Part shown: positions 36,449 through 45,010 of the stretch, piece by piece | Layout: each line of letters opens with the position of its first letter | Position numbering within the stretch: position 1 is the first letter of the stretch | Source: Tyzzerella sp. | Lineage (GTDB): Bacteria > Bacillota > Clostridia > Lachnospirales > Lachnospiraceae | Length of the DNA: 52,608 nucleotides | Assembly (NCBI GenBank): GCA_017465565.1 | Contig: JAFTWA010000020.1 | Span: forward strand, 1-52,608 | Direction of reading: 5' to 3' | Position numbers and translations under genes: made by a program | The notes under the pieces: generated by a model | The model's input: only the letters and a program-made list of their open reading frames with translations | What the model was told of the DNA's origin: nothing | Database searches by the model: none

Positions 36449-37477
36449 CTAAAACAATCTCATTATATCATTGAATAGTACGAACACCATCAGAGCTAAC
36501 AAAAGCAGCATTCCGATACCATGTACCACGCCTTCTTTTTCTGGCGGAATTCGCTTTCCTCGAATTGCTTCCACAAATAAGAACACGAGTCTTCCTCCAT
36601 CCAGCGCAGGAATCGGCAATAAGTTCATAACGCCTAAGTTTGCTGAAAGCAAGATACCAATATTCAGCATGTTCAGCATTACAACGAGTGGTCCGTATTC
36701 TTTCGTTTCCTGATAAGTCTCATCTACCACATCCACGATTCCAACTGGTCCTGAAAGCTGGTCTGCTCCAACGGCCCCGGTCACCAGCATTTTCAAGCTC
36801 TCAATCGTCGTGCTAATCCAGAACTTCACTTCATATACGCCATATTGAAGCGCCGTAAACACATTTGCTTTTTCATATTGGGCTGGTGAAGTTACCCCCA
36901 GCAGATAGTTCCCATCCTCATCCAGCTTTGGTGTAATCGTAATCTCGTACTTTTCTCCATCGCGCTCATAAACTAAATCAACCGTTTCGCCTGGATGGAA
37001 CATGTTGTAATATGTCACTTCTCTCCAGAGATTGATTTTCTTATTGTTCATTTTCACAATCTGGTCGCCAGCCTGCATGCCTGCTTCCTCTGCCGGAAAA
37101 CCTTCTACCGTTCCTGAAATGACAGGCTTGTCATATCCAGTAAATCCGATCACGATAACTGCAAAAATAAGTGCCAGAATAAAGTTAAAAATCGCACCTG
37201 CTGCAACAACTGCAATTCTTGCCCAGACAGACTTACTGTTAAAACTGCCTTCAGACATATCATCCACGTCGTCCTCGCCCATCATACAAGAACCGCCAAT
37301 TGGAAATAATTTTAAGGAATATCTTGTTTCACCTTTTACAAAACTTAGTAATCTAGGTCCCATACCAAGTGAAAATTCATCTACTCTGATTCCATTTGCT
37401 TTTGCCAGTAAAAAGTGCCCCAATTCATGCACAAATATGATTAGTCCGAAAACTAGTACTGCAAGAATGATGCCCAC
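36449..37477 (-). CDS. rseP: Site-2 protease, RseP/RasP family
   Basis: A 342-residue intramembrane zinc metalloprotease. The first helix carries HELGH (residues about 17-21), the two His and the Glu being zinc ligands and catalytic base; a PDZ domain follows (about 125-195; AEEAGMQAGDQIVKMN), and NLLPIPALDGGRL in the later helix gives the third ligand (Asp of LDG). It cleaves membrane-bound anti-sigma factors or leftover signal peptides. It is the last gene of the dxr block, one base after dxr. Confidence 0.93.
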   Translation of the reverse strand: MGIILAVLVFGLIIFVHELGHFLLAKANGIRVDEFSLGMGPRLLSFVKGETRYSLKLFPIGGSCMMGEDDVDDMSEGSFNSKSVWARIAVVAAGAIFNFILALIFAVIVIGFTGYDKPVISGTVEGFPAEEAGMQAGDQIVKMNNKKINLWREVTYYNMFHPGETVDLVYERDGEKYEITITPKLDEDGNYLLGVTSPAQYEKANVFTALQYGVYEVKFWISTTIESLKMLVTGAVGADQLSGPVGIVDVVDETYQETKEYGPLVVMLNMLNIGILLSANLGVMNLLPIPALDGGRLVFLFVEAIRGKRIPPEKEGVVHGIGMLLLLALMVFVLFNDIMRLF

Positions 37478-37478
37478 T

Positions 37479-38621
37479 CTACCACCTACTTTCTATCTGT
37501 TCATATACTTCTTGCTCCGTCTGCAAAATTTCTTCCACAGTCGGATTTATAATATTCTTATGATTTCTCATACATGTTTCAATGATTTCTGGTATCTCAA
37601 GATACTGAATCCTGCGATTCAAGAATTTACTCACTGCAAGCTCATTTGCCGCGTTAAATACGGTTGGGAGTGAGCCGCCTGCCTTTCCGGCTTCGAATGC
37701 GAGACGTAGTCCAATAAACGTCTCCAAATCTGGCTTTTCGAATGTAATCTGGGATAAGGCCGAAAAGTCTAAACGGTCTCCAGGCAGGAAACGTCTGTCT
37801 GGATAATACAACGCATACTGAATTGGCAGCTTCATATCTGGAGTACCAAGCTGTGCAATAATGGCTCCATCCACGTATTCTACCATAGAATGAATGATAC
37901 TCTGAGGCTGAACCACAACCTCAACCTGGTCAATATCCACATCAAAAAGCCATTTTGCTTCAATAACTTCCAGTCCCTTATTCACCATTGTAGAAGAATC
38001 AATCGTAATCTTTCTTCCCATTTCCCAGTTTGGATGCTTTAACGCATCCTCCACTTGAATATGCTCCAGCTGTTCACGCTTTCTGCCACGGAAAGGTCCG
38101 CCAGAAGCTGTGAGAAGAATTTTATGAAGTGCTCTCTTCGGGCTGCCCTGAAGGGATTGGAAGATCGCACTATGTTCACTGTCTACTGGAAGAATCGCTA
38201 CGTTTCGTTCTTTTGCAAGCGGCATAATAATATGTCCTGCTGTTACAAGTGTTTCCTTATTTGCCAAAGCAATGTCTTTTCCAGCTTTGATTGCTTCGAT
38301 TGTCGGACGAATTCCAATCATTCCTACGATTGCAGTTACAAGAATCTCAGACTCTGGCAGAACAGACACTTCAATAAGCCCTTCCATTCCTGAAACAACT
38401 TTCACATCTAAATCCTTGATATTTTCACGTAACTCTTTCGCCTTTTCTTCTGTCCAGACTGCTGCCACCTTCGGATGAAACTCACGAATCTGTTCCTCTA
38501 GTAATTTAATATTATTACCGGCTGCCAGTCCTAAGACTTCCAAATCACCATTTTCTCTCACTACTTCTAAGGTTTGTGTTCCGATGGAACCTGTTGAACC
38601 TAAAATTGCTATTTTTTTCAT
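37479..38621 (-). CDS. dxr: 1-deoxy-D-xylulose 5-phosphate reductoisomerase
   Basis: A 380-residue NADPH-dependent enzyme that makes 2-C-methyl-D-erythritol 4-phosphate, the first committed step of the MEP isoprenoid pathway. The N-terminal GSTGSIGTQTLEV binds NADPH, and PVDSEHSAIFQ plus TIDSSTMVNKGLEVIEA hold the metal and substrate residues. Normal length. It provides precursors for undecaprenyl phosphate, made by uppS in the same cluster. Confidence 0.96.
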   Translation of the reverse strand: MKKIAILGSTGSIGTQTLEVVRENGDLEVLGLAAGNNIKLLEEQIREFHPKVAAVWTEEKAKELRENIKDLDVKVVSGMEGLIEVSVLPESEILVTAIVGMIGIRPTIEAIKAGKDIALANKETLVTAGHIIMPLAKERNVAILPVDSEHSAIFQSLQGSPKRALHKILLTASGGPFRGRKREQLEHIQVEDALKHPNWEMGRKITIDSSTMVNKGLEVIEAKWLFDVDIDQVEVVVQPQSIIHSMVEYVDGAIIAQLGTPDMKLPIQYALYYPDRRFLPGDRLDFSALSQITFEKPDLETFIGLRLAFEAGKAGGSLPTVFNAANELAVSKFLNRRIQYLEIPEIIETCMRNHKNIINPTVEEILQTEQEVYEQIESRW

Positions 38622-38637
38622 AGAATTTCACCATATC

Positions 38638-39438
38638 CTACATTAAAATCATTGCCATATAATAAATAATCGGCGCTGTAAAAATCACACTGTCAAAACG
38701 GTCTAAGATACCGCCGTGACCTGGGATTAATTTGCCATAATCCTTTACGTCATGGTTTCTCTTAATCGCAGAAGCTGCCAAATCACCCACCTGTGAAATT
38801 ACGCTTCCTACTGCACCAATCAAAGCATACTGGACAGCACTCAATTCTGTTCCCGAGAAAACTGCTCCCATAATCACCGCATAAAGTGCACTGAGGAGTG
38901 CGGCTCCAACAACACCGCCAACTGCTCCCTCTATCGATTTCTTAGGACTGAGCTTTGGCGCCATTTTGTGCTTTCCAATTAACATACCTACACAGTAAGC
39001 ACAGGTATCACTTCCCCACGAGCAGAGGAACACAAGCCATACTAAGAAGGCACCCTGTTCCAGCATGCGAATCTGATATACATAGGAAAGCATAAATGCC
39101 ACATAAAACAATCCGAAAAATATAAGCATAATATGTTCAGAGCGGTATTTTGGATATGAAAATACATAAATTAACATAAGTACCATCAGGAATGCAATGG
39201 TCAAAAATGTGATTCCATCTGCTCTGCCCATGCGGATAAGCGCATAATACAGGACACAGGCTGCGTAACCCGCAAATCCTAAAAGCTGACGGTTCACGTC
39301 TAAAATCTTATAAAGCTCTGTCATTCCAATTAAACTGATGATTAATAAAGTTGCAAACAAAATATCTCCGCCAGTGATAATCGTTGCCAAAGCGATGATT
39401 ACAAGCAGTATTCCACTTAATAGTCTGGTTTTAAACAT
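38638..39438 (-). CDS. cdsA: Phosphatidate cytidylyltransferase
   Basis: A 266-residue membrane enzyme with about eight helices that makes CDP-diacylglycerol from phosphatidate and CTP. The family signature is visible: SPKKSIEGAVGG in the loop and SAIKRNHDVKDYGKLIPGHGGILDRFDS near the C-terminus (read here in two parts: SAIKRNHDVKDYGK and LIPGHGGILDRFDS). It follows uppS with no gap. Confidence 0.95.
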   Translation of the reverse strand: MFKTRLLSGILLVIIALATIITGGDILFATLLIISLIGMTELYKILDVNRQLLGFAGYAACVLYYALIRMGRADGITFLTIAFLMVLMLIYVFSYPKYRSEHIMLIFFGLFYVAFMLSYVYQIRMLEQGAFLVWLVFLCSWGSDTCAYCVGMLIGKHKMAPKLSPKKSIEGAVGGVVGAALLSALYAVIMGAVFSGTELSAVQYALIGAVGSVISQVGDLAASAIKRNHDVKDYGKLIPGHGGILDRFDSVIFTAPIIYYMAMILM

Positions 39439-40152
39439 CTAATTTTCTCCTTCCTTTACACCGCCAAAGCGCCTATCCCTACCATTGTAGTATTCAATCG
39501 CCTTAGTTAACTCCTCTTTTGTAAAATCTGGCCATAACACATCTGTAAAGTAAAATTCGCTGTAAGCCAACTGCCAGAGTAAATAGTTTGAAAGTCGCTG
39601 TTCGCCACTCGTACGAATCATAAGGTCTGGGTCTGGGATACCATGCGTATCCAGATAAGCCTCAAACAGCGTTTCGTCTATCTGGTCAACCGCTACTTTC
39701 CCTTCCCTGCATTCCGCACAGAGCTTCTTCATTGCCCGAATCATCTCATCACGGCTTCCATAGTTCAGTGCAATCTGGAAATGCAGACCGTCATTATTCT
39801 TCGTTGCTTCCTCAAGCTCTGCAATGCGGCTCCGGATATCCTCATCCAAAGCTGTCTTATTGCCTAAAACACGCACACACATACGGTTCTTCTCAGCCGT
39901 CTTAAGGCAGGTCTTCATATAGTTGCGCAGAAGATTCATAAGCGCATCCACTTCATCCTTCGGACGCTTCCAGTTCTCTGTTGAAAAAGCATATACTGTC
40001 AGATACTTTACGCCCATCTTATACGCTTCTTCACAAATGCGCTCAACATTTTTACTACCCTGCGCGTGTCCATAGTTGCGGGGCATTCCTTTTTTCTTCG
40101 CCCAGCGCCCATTTCCATCTAAAATAATCGCAATATGCTGTGGTACATTCAT
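39439..40152 (-). CDS. uppS: Isoprenyl transferase (undecaprenyl diphosphate synthase)
   Basis: A 237-residue cis-prenyltransferase. The N-terminal ILDGNGRWAKKKG holds the catalytic Asp, and the C-terminal RTSGEQRLSNYLLWQ and SEFYFTDVLWPDF complete the active site. It elongates farnesyl diphosphate to the C55 lipid carrier used for peptidoglycan. GGAGCG precedes the ATG; two hairpins separate it from frr. Confidence 0.95.
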   Translation of the reverse strand: MNVPQHIAIILDGNGRWAKKKGMPRNYGHAQGSKNVERICEEAYKMGVKYLTVYAFSTENWKRPKDEVDALMNLLRNYMKTCLKTAEKNRMCVRVLGNKTALDEDIRSRIAELEEATKNNDGLHFQIALNYGSRDEMIRAMKKLCAECREGKVAVDQIDETLFEAYLDTHGIPDPDLMIRTSGEQRLSNYLLWQLAYSEFYFTDVLWPDFTKEELTKAIEYYNGRDRRFGGVKEGEN

Positions 40153-40181
40153 AATTGCGCTCCTTTCATAATCATATTCCC

Positions 40182-40206
40182 AAAAAGGTTCACTGGACCT
40201 TTTTTT
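40182..40206 (-). terminator. Hairpin upstream of uppS
   Basis: AAAAAGGT and ACCTTTTT flank CCAGTGA; on the minus strand five T end the stem, 30 bases before uppS. With the next hairpin it could limit read-through from frr. Confidence 0.6.
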
Positions 40207-40222
40207 GTATGCTTGGCAAAAG

Positions 40223-40252
40223 AAGATAAGTAAGGATTTCCCTACTTATCTT
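40223..40252 (-). terminator. Terminator after frr
   Basis: A 10-bp perfect stem (AAGATAAGTA with its complement) and a 10-base loop, followed on the minus strand by CTTTTG. Confidence 0.7.
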
Positions 40253-40269
40253 CCCTATTTCCTATTCTA

Positions 40270-40821
40270 CTATACAGTAAGAACTTCTTTTGATTTTGCT
40301 TCTACAATCTTGTCGATGTTAGCAACAAACTTGTCTGTAAGCTTTTGCAATTCATTTTCTAAGTCTTTGATTTCATCCTCTGAAACATCAGAACCTTTTA
40401 ATTTCTTAAATGCATCATTACCATCACGGCGAATGTTTCTGATAGCAACCTTTGCTGCTTCCCCTTTTTTCTTAACATCTTTTACCAATTCTTTTCTGCG
40501 GTCCTCTGTTAATTCTGGGAATACAAGACGGATTACAGAGCCATCATTTGATGGGTTAATTCCGATATCTGATGTTAAAATTGCTTTTTCAATTGCTTTA
40601 ATTAAGCTCTTTTCCCATGGTTGAATCTGAATCATACGGGCTTCTGGAACTGAAACGTTCGCAACCTGTTGGATTGGTGTTGGAATTCCATAGTAATCAA
40701 CTGTTAATTTGTCTAAAACGTGTGGGTTCGCACGTCCTGCACGGATAGTTGCCAATTCAGCTTCTAAGCTGGCCTGTGTTTTCTGCATCTTTGTATCATA
40801 TACTTTTACTCTCTCGTTCAT
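40270..40821 (-). CDS. frr: Ribosome recycling factor
   Basis: A 183-residue protein of the expected length and fold. The conserved AELATIRAGRANPHVLDKLTVDYYG segment is present (split: ATIRAGRANPHVLD and KLTVDYYG), and the C-terminal LKGSDVSEDEIKDLENELQ forms the long helix. With EF-G it splits post-termination ribosomes. It directly follows pyrH. Confidence 0.96.
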   Translation of the reverse strand: MNERVKVYDTKMQKTQASLEAELATIRAGRANPHVLDKLTVDYYGIPTPIQQVANVSVPEARMIQIQPWEKSLIKAIEKAILTSDIGINPSNDGSVIRLVFPELTEDRRKELVKDVKKKGEAAKVAIRNIRRDGNDAFKKLKGSDVSEDEIKDLENELQKLTDKFVANIDKIVEAKSKEVLTV

Positions 40822-40855
40822 GTTAAAATCCTCCGATAATTAAATTTGTCTATCA

Positions 40856-41551
40856 TTATACAGTTACCTTCGTACCTGTAAATGTTCCTTTCATTGTCTC
40901 TACGATACTATTCTTTTCGTTAAGACCAAATACTAACATTGGCATCTTGTTTTCCATACAAAGAATGGATGCTGCCAGGTCAACTGCTGCAAGACGCTTG
41001 TCAATTGTCTCCTGAATGGAAATCTCGTCATACTTCTTAGCTTCTGGATTAAGCTTTGGATCGCTGTCGTAGATTCCATCAATTGCCTTTGCAAGTAACA
41101 TCGCATCTGCTTCAATCTCAATCGCACGAAGAACTGCACCTGTGTCTGTTGAGAAATATGGATGGCCTGTTCCGCCTGCAAAGAAAATTACTTTTCCATT
41201 ATTCAAAGCCTCTACTGCTGCGTCCTTCGAGAACAAGCTTGTAAATGCACCACATGTAAATGGTGTAAAAATCTCAGTCTTCATTCCCACATGTCTGAAA
41301 ATATCAGATACGTAAATACAGTTCATAACAGTGGCCAACATACCAATCTGGTCTGCCTTTGTACGGTCGATTGTCTCGCTTGTTCTTCCTCTCCAGAAGT
41401 TACCGCCGCCGGTTACGATTGCAACCTGAATACCGTCATCTACTAATTCTTTAACCTGCTTTGCAACCCCGATACAAGTTGCTTCATCAAAGCCTGTCTT
41501 TTTATCTCCTGCAAGTGCTTCACCACTCAACTTTAATAACACTCTTTTCAT
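40856..41551 (-). CDS. pyrH: UMP kinase
   Basis: A 231-residue amino-acid-kinase-fold enzyme that phosphorylates UMP to UDP. LKLSGEALAG and VTGGGNFWRGR form the phosphate-binding loops, and TGHPYFSTDTGAVLRA is the typical central motif. It leads the pyrH-frr-uppS-cdsA-dxr-rseP block. AAGGAGC precedes its ATG. Confidence 0.96.
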   Translation of the reverse strand: MKRVLLKLSGEALAGDKKTGFDEATCIGVAKQVKELVDDGIQVAIVTGGGNFWRGRTSETIDRTKADQIGMLATVMNCIYVSDIFRHVGMKTEIFTPFTCGAFTSLFSKDAAVEALNNGKVIFFAGGTGHPYFSTDTGAVLRAIEIEADAMLLAKAIDGIYDSDPKLNPEAKKYDEISIQETIDKRLAAVDLAASILCMENKMPMLVFGLNEKNSIVETMKGTFTGTKVTV

Positions 41552-41613
41552 AGATTTTGCTCCTTGTGTTTTTTCCTATTGTGCTGTAACATCGTTCGTC
41601 ACAACTTTCAATC

Positions 41614-41622
41614 ATTATACCA
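41614..41622 (-). promoter_or_regulatory. Extended -10 promoter of pyrH
   Basis: TGGTATAAT on the minus strand (41622-41614), about 62 bases before pyrH; the -35 region is poor, as is usual with an extended -10. Confidence 0.55.
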
Positions 41623-41743
41623 TAAAGGTATCCTATTTCACACCCTATTTTTTCATCCTTTTAGAAAATTTTAACTTTTGTTTATAATTAAAGCATATTT
41701 TTTTTCAGTAAAACGTGGTATGATTGCAAAAGAGGTGAAAACA

Positions 41744-42139
41744 ATGAAAGAAAAATTACAACGATTTATGATTGGACGCTATGGAGTAGATGCCTTTTCC
41801 AAATTTCTGATGGTTGTCATCCTGATTTTTTGGGTGTTAGACCTTTTTATAGACAGCAAAATTCTTTATTCCTGGTCTATTCTTTTAATTATATACGTAT
41901 ATTTCCGTATGTTCTCAAGAAACGTATCAAAGCGTTATCAAGAAAATGTAAAATATCTTGAGATTAAAAATAAAGTACTCCGAAAATTAAAATTAGAAAA
42001 GTCACATATGGAACAAAGAAAGACACACCATATCTATAAGTGTCCAACCTGCAAACAGAAAATCCGTATTCCAAGAGGAAAAGGGCGCATTTGCATTACC
42101 TGTCCAAAATGTAAGACAGAATTTACGAAAACAAGCTAA
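41744..42139 (+). CDS. Small membrane protein with a C-terminal zinc ribbon
   Basis: A 131-residue protein started at 41744, where AGAGGTG lies six bases upstream; a longer frame from 41678 lacks a site. Two membrane helices (about 20-37 and 42-58) are followed by a basic coil and a zinc ribbon, YKCPTCKQKIRIP...ITCPKCKTEF, with two CPxC pairs. The family is common in Clostridia and has no assigned function; the ribbon may bind nucleic acid or protein. It ends five bases before an inverted-repeat element. Confidence 0.75.
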   Translation: MKEKLQRFMIGRYGVDAFSKFLMVVILIFWVLDLFIDSKILYSWSILLIIYVYFRMFSRNVSKRYQENVKYLEIKNKVLRKLKLEKSHMEQRKTHHIYKCPTCKQKIRIPRGKGRICITCPKCKTEFTKTS

Positions 42140-42143
42140 AAAA

Positions 42144-42512
42144 GGCTGTTGCAAAATAAAGGAAAAAATAAAATCATAATATGAAATTTTATCCACCACT
42201 TTGTGGTGGTTTTTTTGTGTAAACGCAAGAAATTGAAGGGCAGATTTTCCATATACAATATTTTTGATATTCCATGGATGAAAATTTTTTGTTTTTAGCA
42301 GATTTCCCTGCATTTTTAGACGGTATTTTCCGTATACGAAATAATCTGCTTTCGACACTAAGGTTTTGAGACAAAATCTATGCATAGCGAAGAAGTTTTT
42401 TTATATATGGAAAATCTGCCCTTCAATTTCTTATTTATACAAAAAAACCACCACAAAGTGGTGGATAAAATTTCATATTATGATTTTATTTTTTCTTTAT
42501 TTTGCAACAGTC
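42144..42512. repeat. MITE-like 369-bp inverted-repeat element with inward terminators
   Basis: Arms of about 107 bp (42146-42255 and 42404-42510) are nearly perfect inverted copies, starting at G(G/A)CTGTTGCAAAATAAAG, around a 148-bp centre. Each arm carries CCACCACTTTGTGGTGG followed by seven T, a complete terminator facing the centre, so transcripts entering from either side would stop inside it. The element fills the whole gap between the stops of two convergent genes. It has no credible gene, and no target-site duplication is obvious. Confidence 0.8.
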
Positions 42513-42523
42513 GCTTCTGTTTT

Positions 42524-43912
42524 CTACTTATTTTTTCTTTCTTTCATAATCTGCGAATATTCTTTTAATGACTTGAGTGCCTGTCCAGACATAGGCAAGA
42601 TAGCAATCATATTAAAGATGGTCATAAGGCCAATTCCTATATCTCCCAAATCCCATACAAATGTATAAGCAGCAAGACCGCCAATGAATAACATTACCAA
42701 TGCCAAAATTTTATAAATTGTCTGCGCTTTCCAGTTGTCGCCAAATAAGTAGGCTACATTTGAACGTGCGTAGAATAAGATTCCGATAAATGTCGAAAAG
42801 CTGAATAACCATAATGTCACAGCAGTAAATACCACTCCTGCCTGTCCAAAGTGATGATACATCGCTGTTTGAAGAAGCTCCATACCAGAAAGTCCTTCTA
42901 GCAAATCCTGTGGTGCAAGTAACATGATAAATGCAGTACAGCTGCAAATGATAATGGTATCAATGATTACTCCAAATGCCTGGAATAGACCTGCTCTTGC
43001 CGGATGACTTACGTCAGCTGCGGCTGCTGCACAAGGAGCAGAACCTGAACCTGCTTCATTTGAGAAGAGTCCACGTTTTACACCATTCATGAGCGCGGCA
43101 CCAAATCCACCTGCAGCCACCTGGCGAAGACCGAAAGCTTCTTCTACAATACGCTCAAACACGCCTGGTAAAAGATTCATATTTTTGAATATTACAAACA
43201 GGGCAATGGCAAAATAGAACACTGCCATAACCGGAACCATAATATCAAGTACCTTTACCGTTGCATTTTTTCTTAATACAATAATTGCAGCCAACACTAC
43301 TAAAATAACAGTAGATACGATTGGCGGAATATGAAATGCATTTTCAAATGCAGATGACACGGAATTGCTAATAACCTGGCTAACACCACACCAGCAAAGA
43401 AGACCTGACAGCGCGAACAAAACGGCAATTACACTATAGCGCTTTCCTTTTGCGAAAAAGTTGTGAATGTAGTAAGCCGGACCACCACGGTATCCGCCAT
43501 AAAGCGGGTCCTTTTCCTTATGTAATTGTGCCAGTGTCGCTTCGATAAAAGCGGTAGATGAACCAATGAGGGCGGTTACCCACATCCAGAACACCGCACC
43601 GGCACCACCGGCTGATACAGCAGCTACAACACCTACCATGTTTCCCATACCTACACGGGTTGCTGTGGAAACAATTAGTGCCTGCATGCCTGAAAGTGCA
43701 CCTTTTTCTTCTCCTGCCTGTTTCTCAACCGAAATACGAAGCATTTCAGGAAAGAAACGGATAGGAAGAAATTTTGTGCGAATCGTAAAATAAATTCCGG
43801 CTGGAATTAAGATTAATACTAACAGGGAAATTCCGATAGATGAACCGCCTGGAAGCGGCAGCGTAAACAAATCTCCCCATAAAAAGTTATACACAGTTGT
43901 AATTAATTGCAT
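42524..43912 (-). CDS. Alanine/glycine:sodium symporter (AGCS family)
   Basis: A 462-residue membrane protein with about eleven helices that imports alanine or glycine with sodium. Conserved family stretches include GMQALIVSTATRVGMGNMVGV, of which TRVGMGNMVGV is the core, plus GSGSAPCAAAAADVSHPARAG (core SAPCAAAAADVSHPA) and the PAYYIHNF loop. AGAGGTAT precedes its start. It is divergent from a LysR regulator that may control it. Confidence 0.93.
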   Translation of the reverse strand: MQLITTVYNFLWGDLFTLPLPGGSSIGISLLVLILIPAGIYFTIRTKFLPIRFFPEMLRISVEKQAGEEKGALSGMQALIVSTATRVGMGNMVGVVAAVSAGGAGAVFWMWVTALIGSSTAFIEATLAQLHKEKDPLYGGYRGGPAYYIHNFFAKGKRYSVIAVLFALSGLLCWCGVSQVISNSVSSAFENAFHIPPIVSTVILVVLAAIIVLRKNATVKVLDIMVPVMAVFYFAIALFVIFKNMNLLPGVFERIVEEAFGLRQVAAGGFGAALMNGVKRGLFSNEAGSGSAPCAAAAADVSHPARAGLFQAFGVIIDTIIICSCTAFIMLLAPQDLLEGLSGMELLQTAMYHHFGQAGVVFTAVTLWLFSFSTFIGILFYARSNVAYLFGDNWKAQTIYKILALVMLFIGGLAAYTFVWDLGDIGIGLMTIFNMIAILPMSGQALKSLKEYSQIMKERKNK

Positions 43913-43943
43913 GTTTATATACCTCTTGACTTTATTTGCTTAA

Positions 43944-43974
43944 AGTATTATATAATACAGATATACATTTGTCG
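43944..43974 (-). promoter_or_regulatory. Promoter of the symporter gene with a palindromic -10 region
   Basis: On the minus strand TCGACA (43974-43969), 17 bases, TATAAT (43951-43946). The -10 lies within the 14-bp palindrome GTATTATATAATAC (43944-43957), which may also serve the divergent LysR gene or act as its binding site. Confidence 0.7.
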
Positions 43975-44027
43975 AATTAATTGTTTTTATAATTAGCATT
44001 TAAAATTTAAATGGAAAGAGGGAATAT

Positions 44028-44918
44028 ATGGATTTACGAAGTTTAGAGATCTTTATTCAGGTGGCGGAATTAAATAGTTTTACAAAGGCAGGAGAAAAAC
44101 TGGGATATTCACAGCCAACAGTTTCTTTCCAAATCAAGCAATTGGAACAAGAACTTGGTGTACAACTATTTGATCGTATTGGCCATACAGTAAGTCTCAC
44201 CGATGCCGGGAAAGATGCTCTTGCCTATGCACAAAAGATGTGTCATATGTCACAGGAAATGATTTTAGGAGCAAGCAGACGATATGAAGTAAGTGGAAAT
44301 GTACATATTGGAATGGCGGATTCCTTGTGTTCACCATTGATTGCAAGGGAATTTGCAAAATTTAGAGAAACCTATCCCAATGTATCGTTAAAGGTTACAC
44401 CTGCAGGTACTGATGAATTATACCGCCTTCTAGATCATAATGAGGTGGATTTAGTTTGTACACTGGATGATCACATATACAATATGACGTACGTAATGGT
44501 AAGTGAAGAAAAAGTAGGTGCACATATCATTGTGTCATCAAAAAATCCATTAGCTCTGAAAAGCAAGGTAACAATTGATGATTTGCTATCTCAATCTTTT
44601 ATACTGACAGAAAAAGGCATGAGTTACCGAAGAATGCTCGATGAACATCTGGCAAAGTATTCTGTGGAAATTCATCCGGTATTGGAAATGAGCAGTGCAG
44701 ATTTAATTTGTAGATTAGTAGAAAAAGATGTAGGAATTTCATTTTTACCTGACTATGTAACTGAGAATGCCATCAAAGAAAAGAAAGCAGTGCGATTAGA
44801 AATAGAAGACTTTGATGTAGAATTGTGGAAACAAATCTTTCACCATCGTGATAAATGGGTGTCATCGCAGATGGAAGCATTTATAAAACACTTGTCTGGG
44901 ATATCGTTGCAGGATTAG
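44028..44918 (+). CDS. LysR family transcriptional regulator
   Basis: A 296-residue regulator with a winged helix-turn-helix (residues about 1-60; FTKAGEKLGYSQPTVSFQIKQLE) and a periplasmic-binding-type effector domain (about 88-290). It is read away from the symporter gene, sharing a 115-bp control region, the usual arrangement for a LysR protein and its target. The effector is unknown. GGAGG-like AGAGGGAA precedes the ATG. Confidence 0.93.
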   Translation: MDLRSLEIFIQVAELNSFTKAGEKLGYSQPTVSFQIKQLEQELGVQLFDRIGHTVSLTDAGKDALAYAQKMCHMSQEMILGASRRYEVSGNVHIGMADSLCSPLIAREFAKFRETYPNVSLKVTPAGTDELYRLLDHNEVDLVCTLDDHIYNMTYVMVSEEKVGAHIIVSSKNPLALKSKVTIDDLLSQSFILTEKGMSYRRMLDEHLAKYSVEIHPVLEMSSADLICRLVEKDVGISFLPDYVTENAIKEKKAVRLEIEDFDVELWKQIFHHRDKWVSSQMEAFIKHLSGISLQD

Positions 44919-45010
44919 ATAATCTCAAATTTTTCCATTGTAATGGTTTACTTTGTGACTGAAATATATTAAAATGAGACCGTACAAAATTATTAGAAGG
45001 AGATGTAGTT

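Noticed and set aside
37032-37673. 213-residue plus-strand frame
   Set aside because: Antisense to rseP and dxr; a by-product of codon bias.
42189-42668. Several overlapping 60-130-residue frames on both strands
   Set aside because: They are readings of the inverted-repeat arms; both strands give similar peptides because of the symmetry. No ribosome sites.
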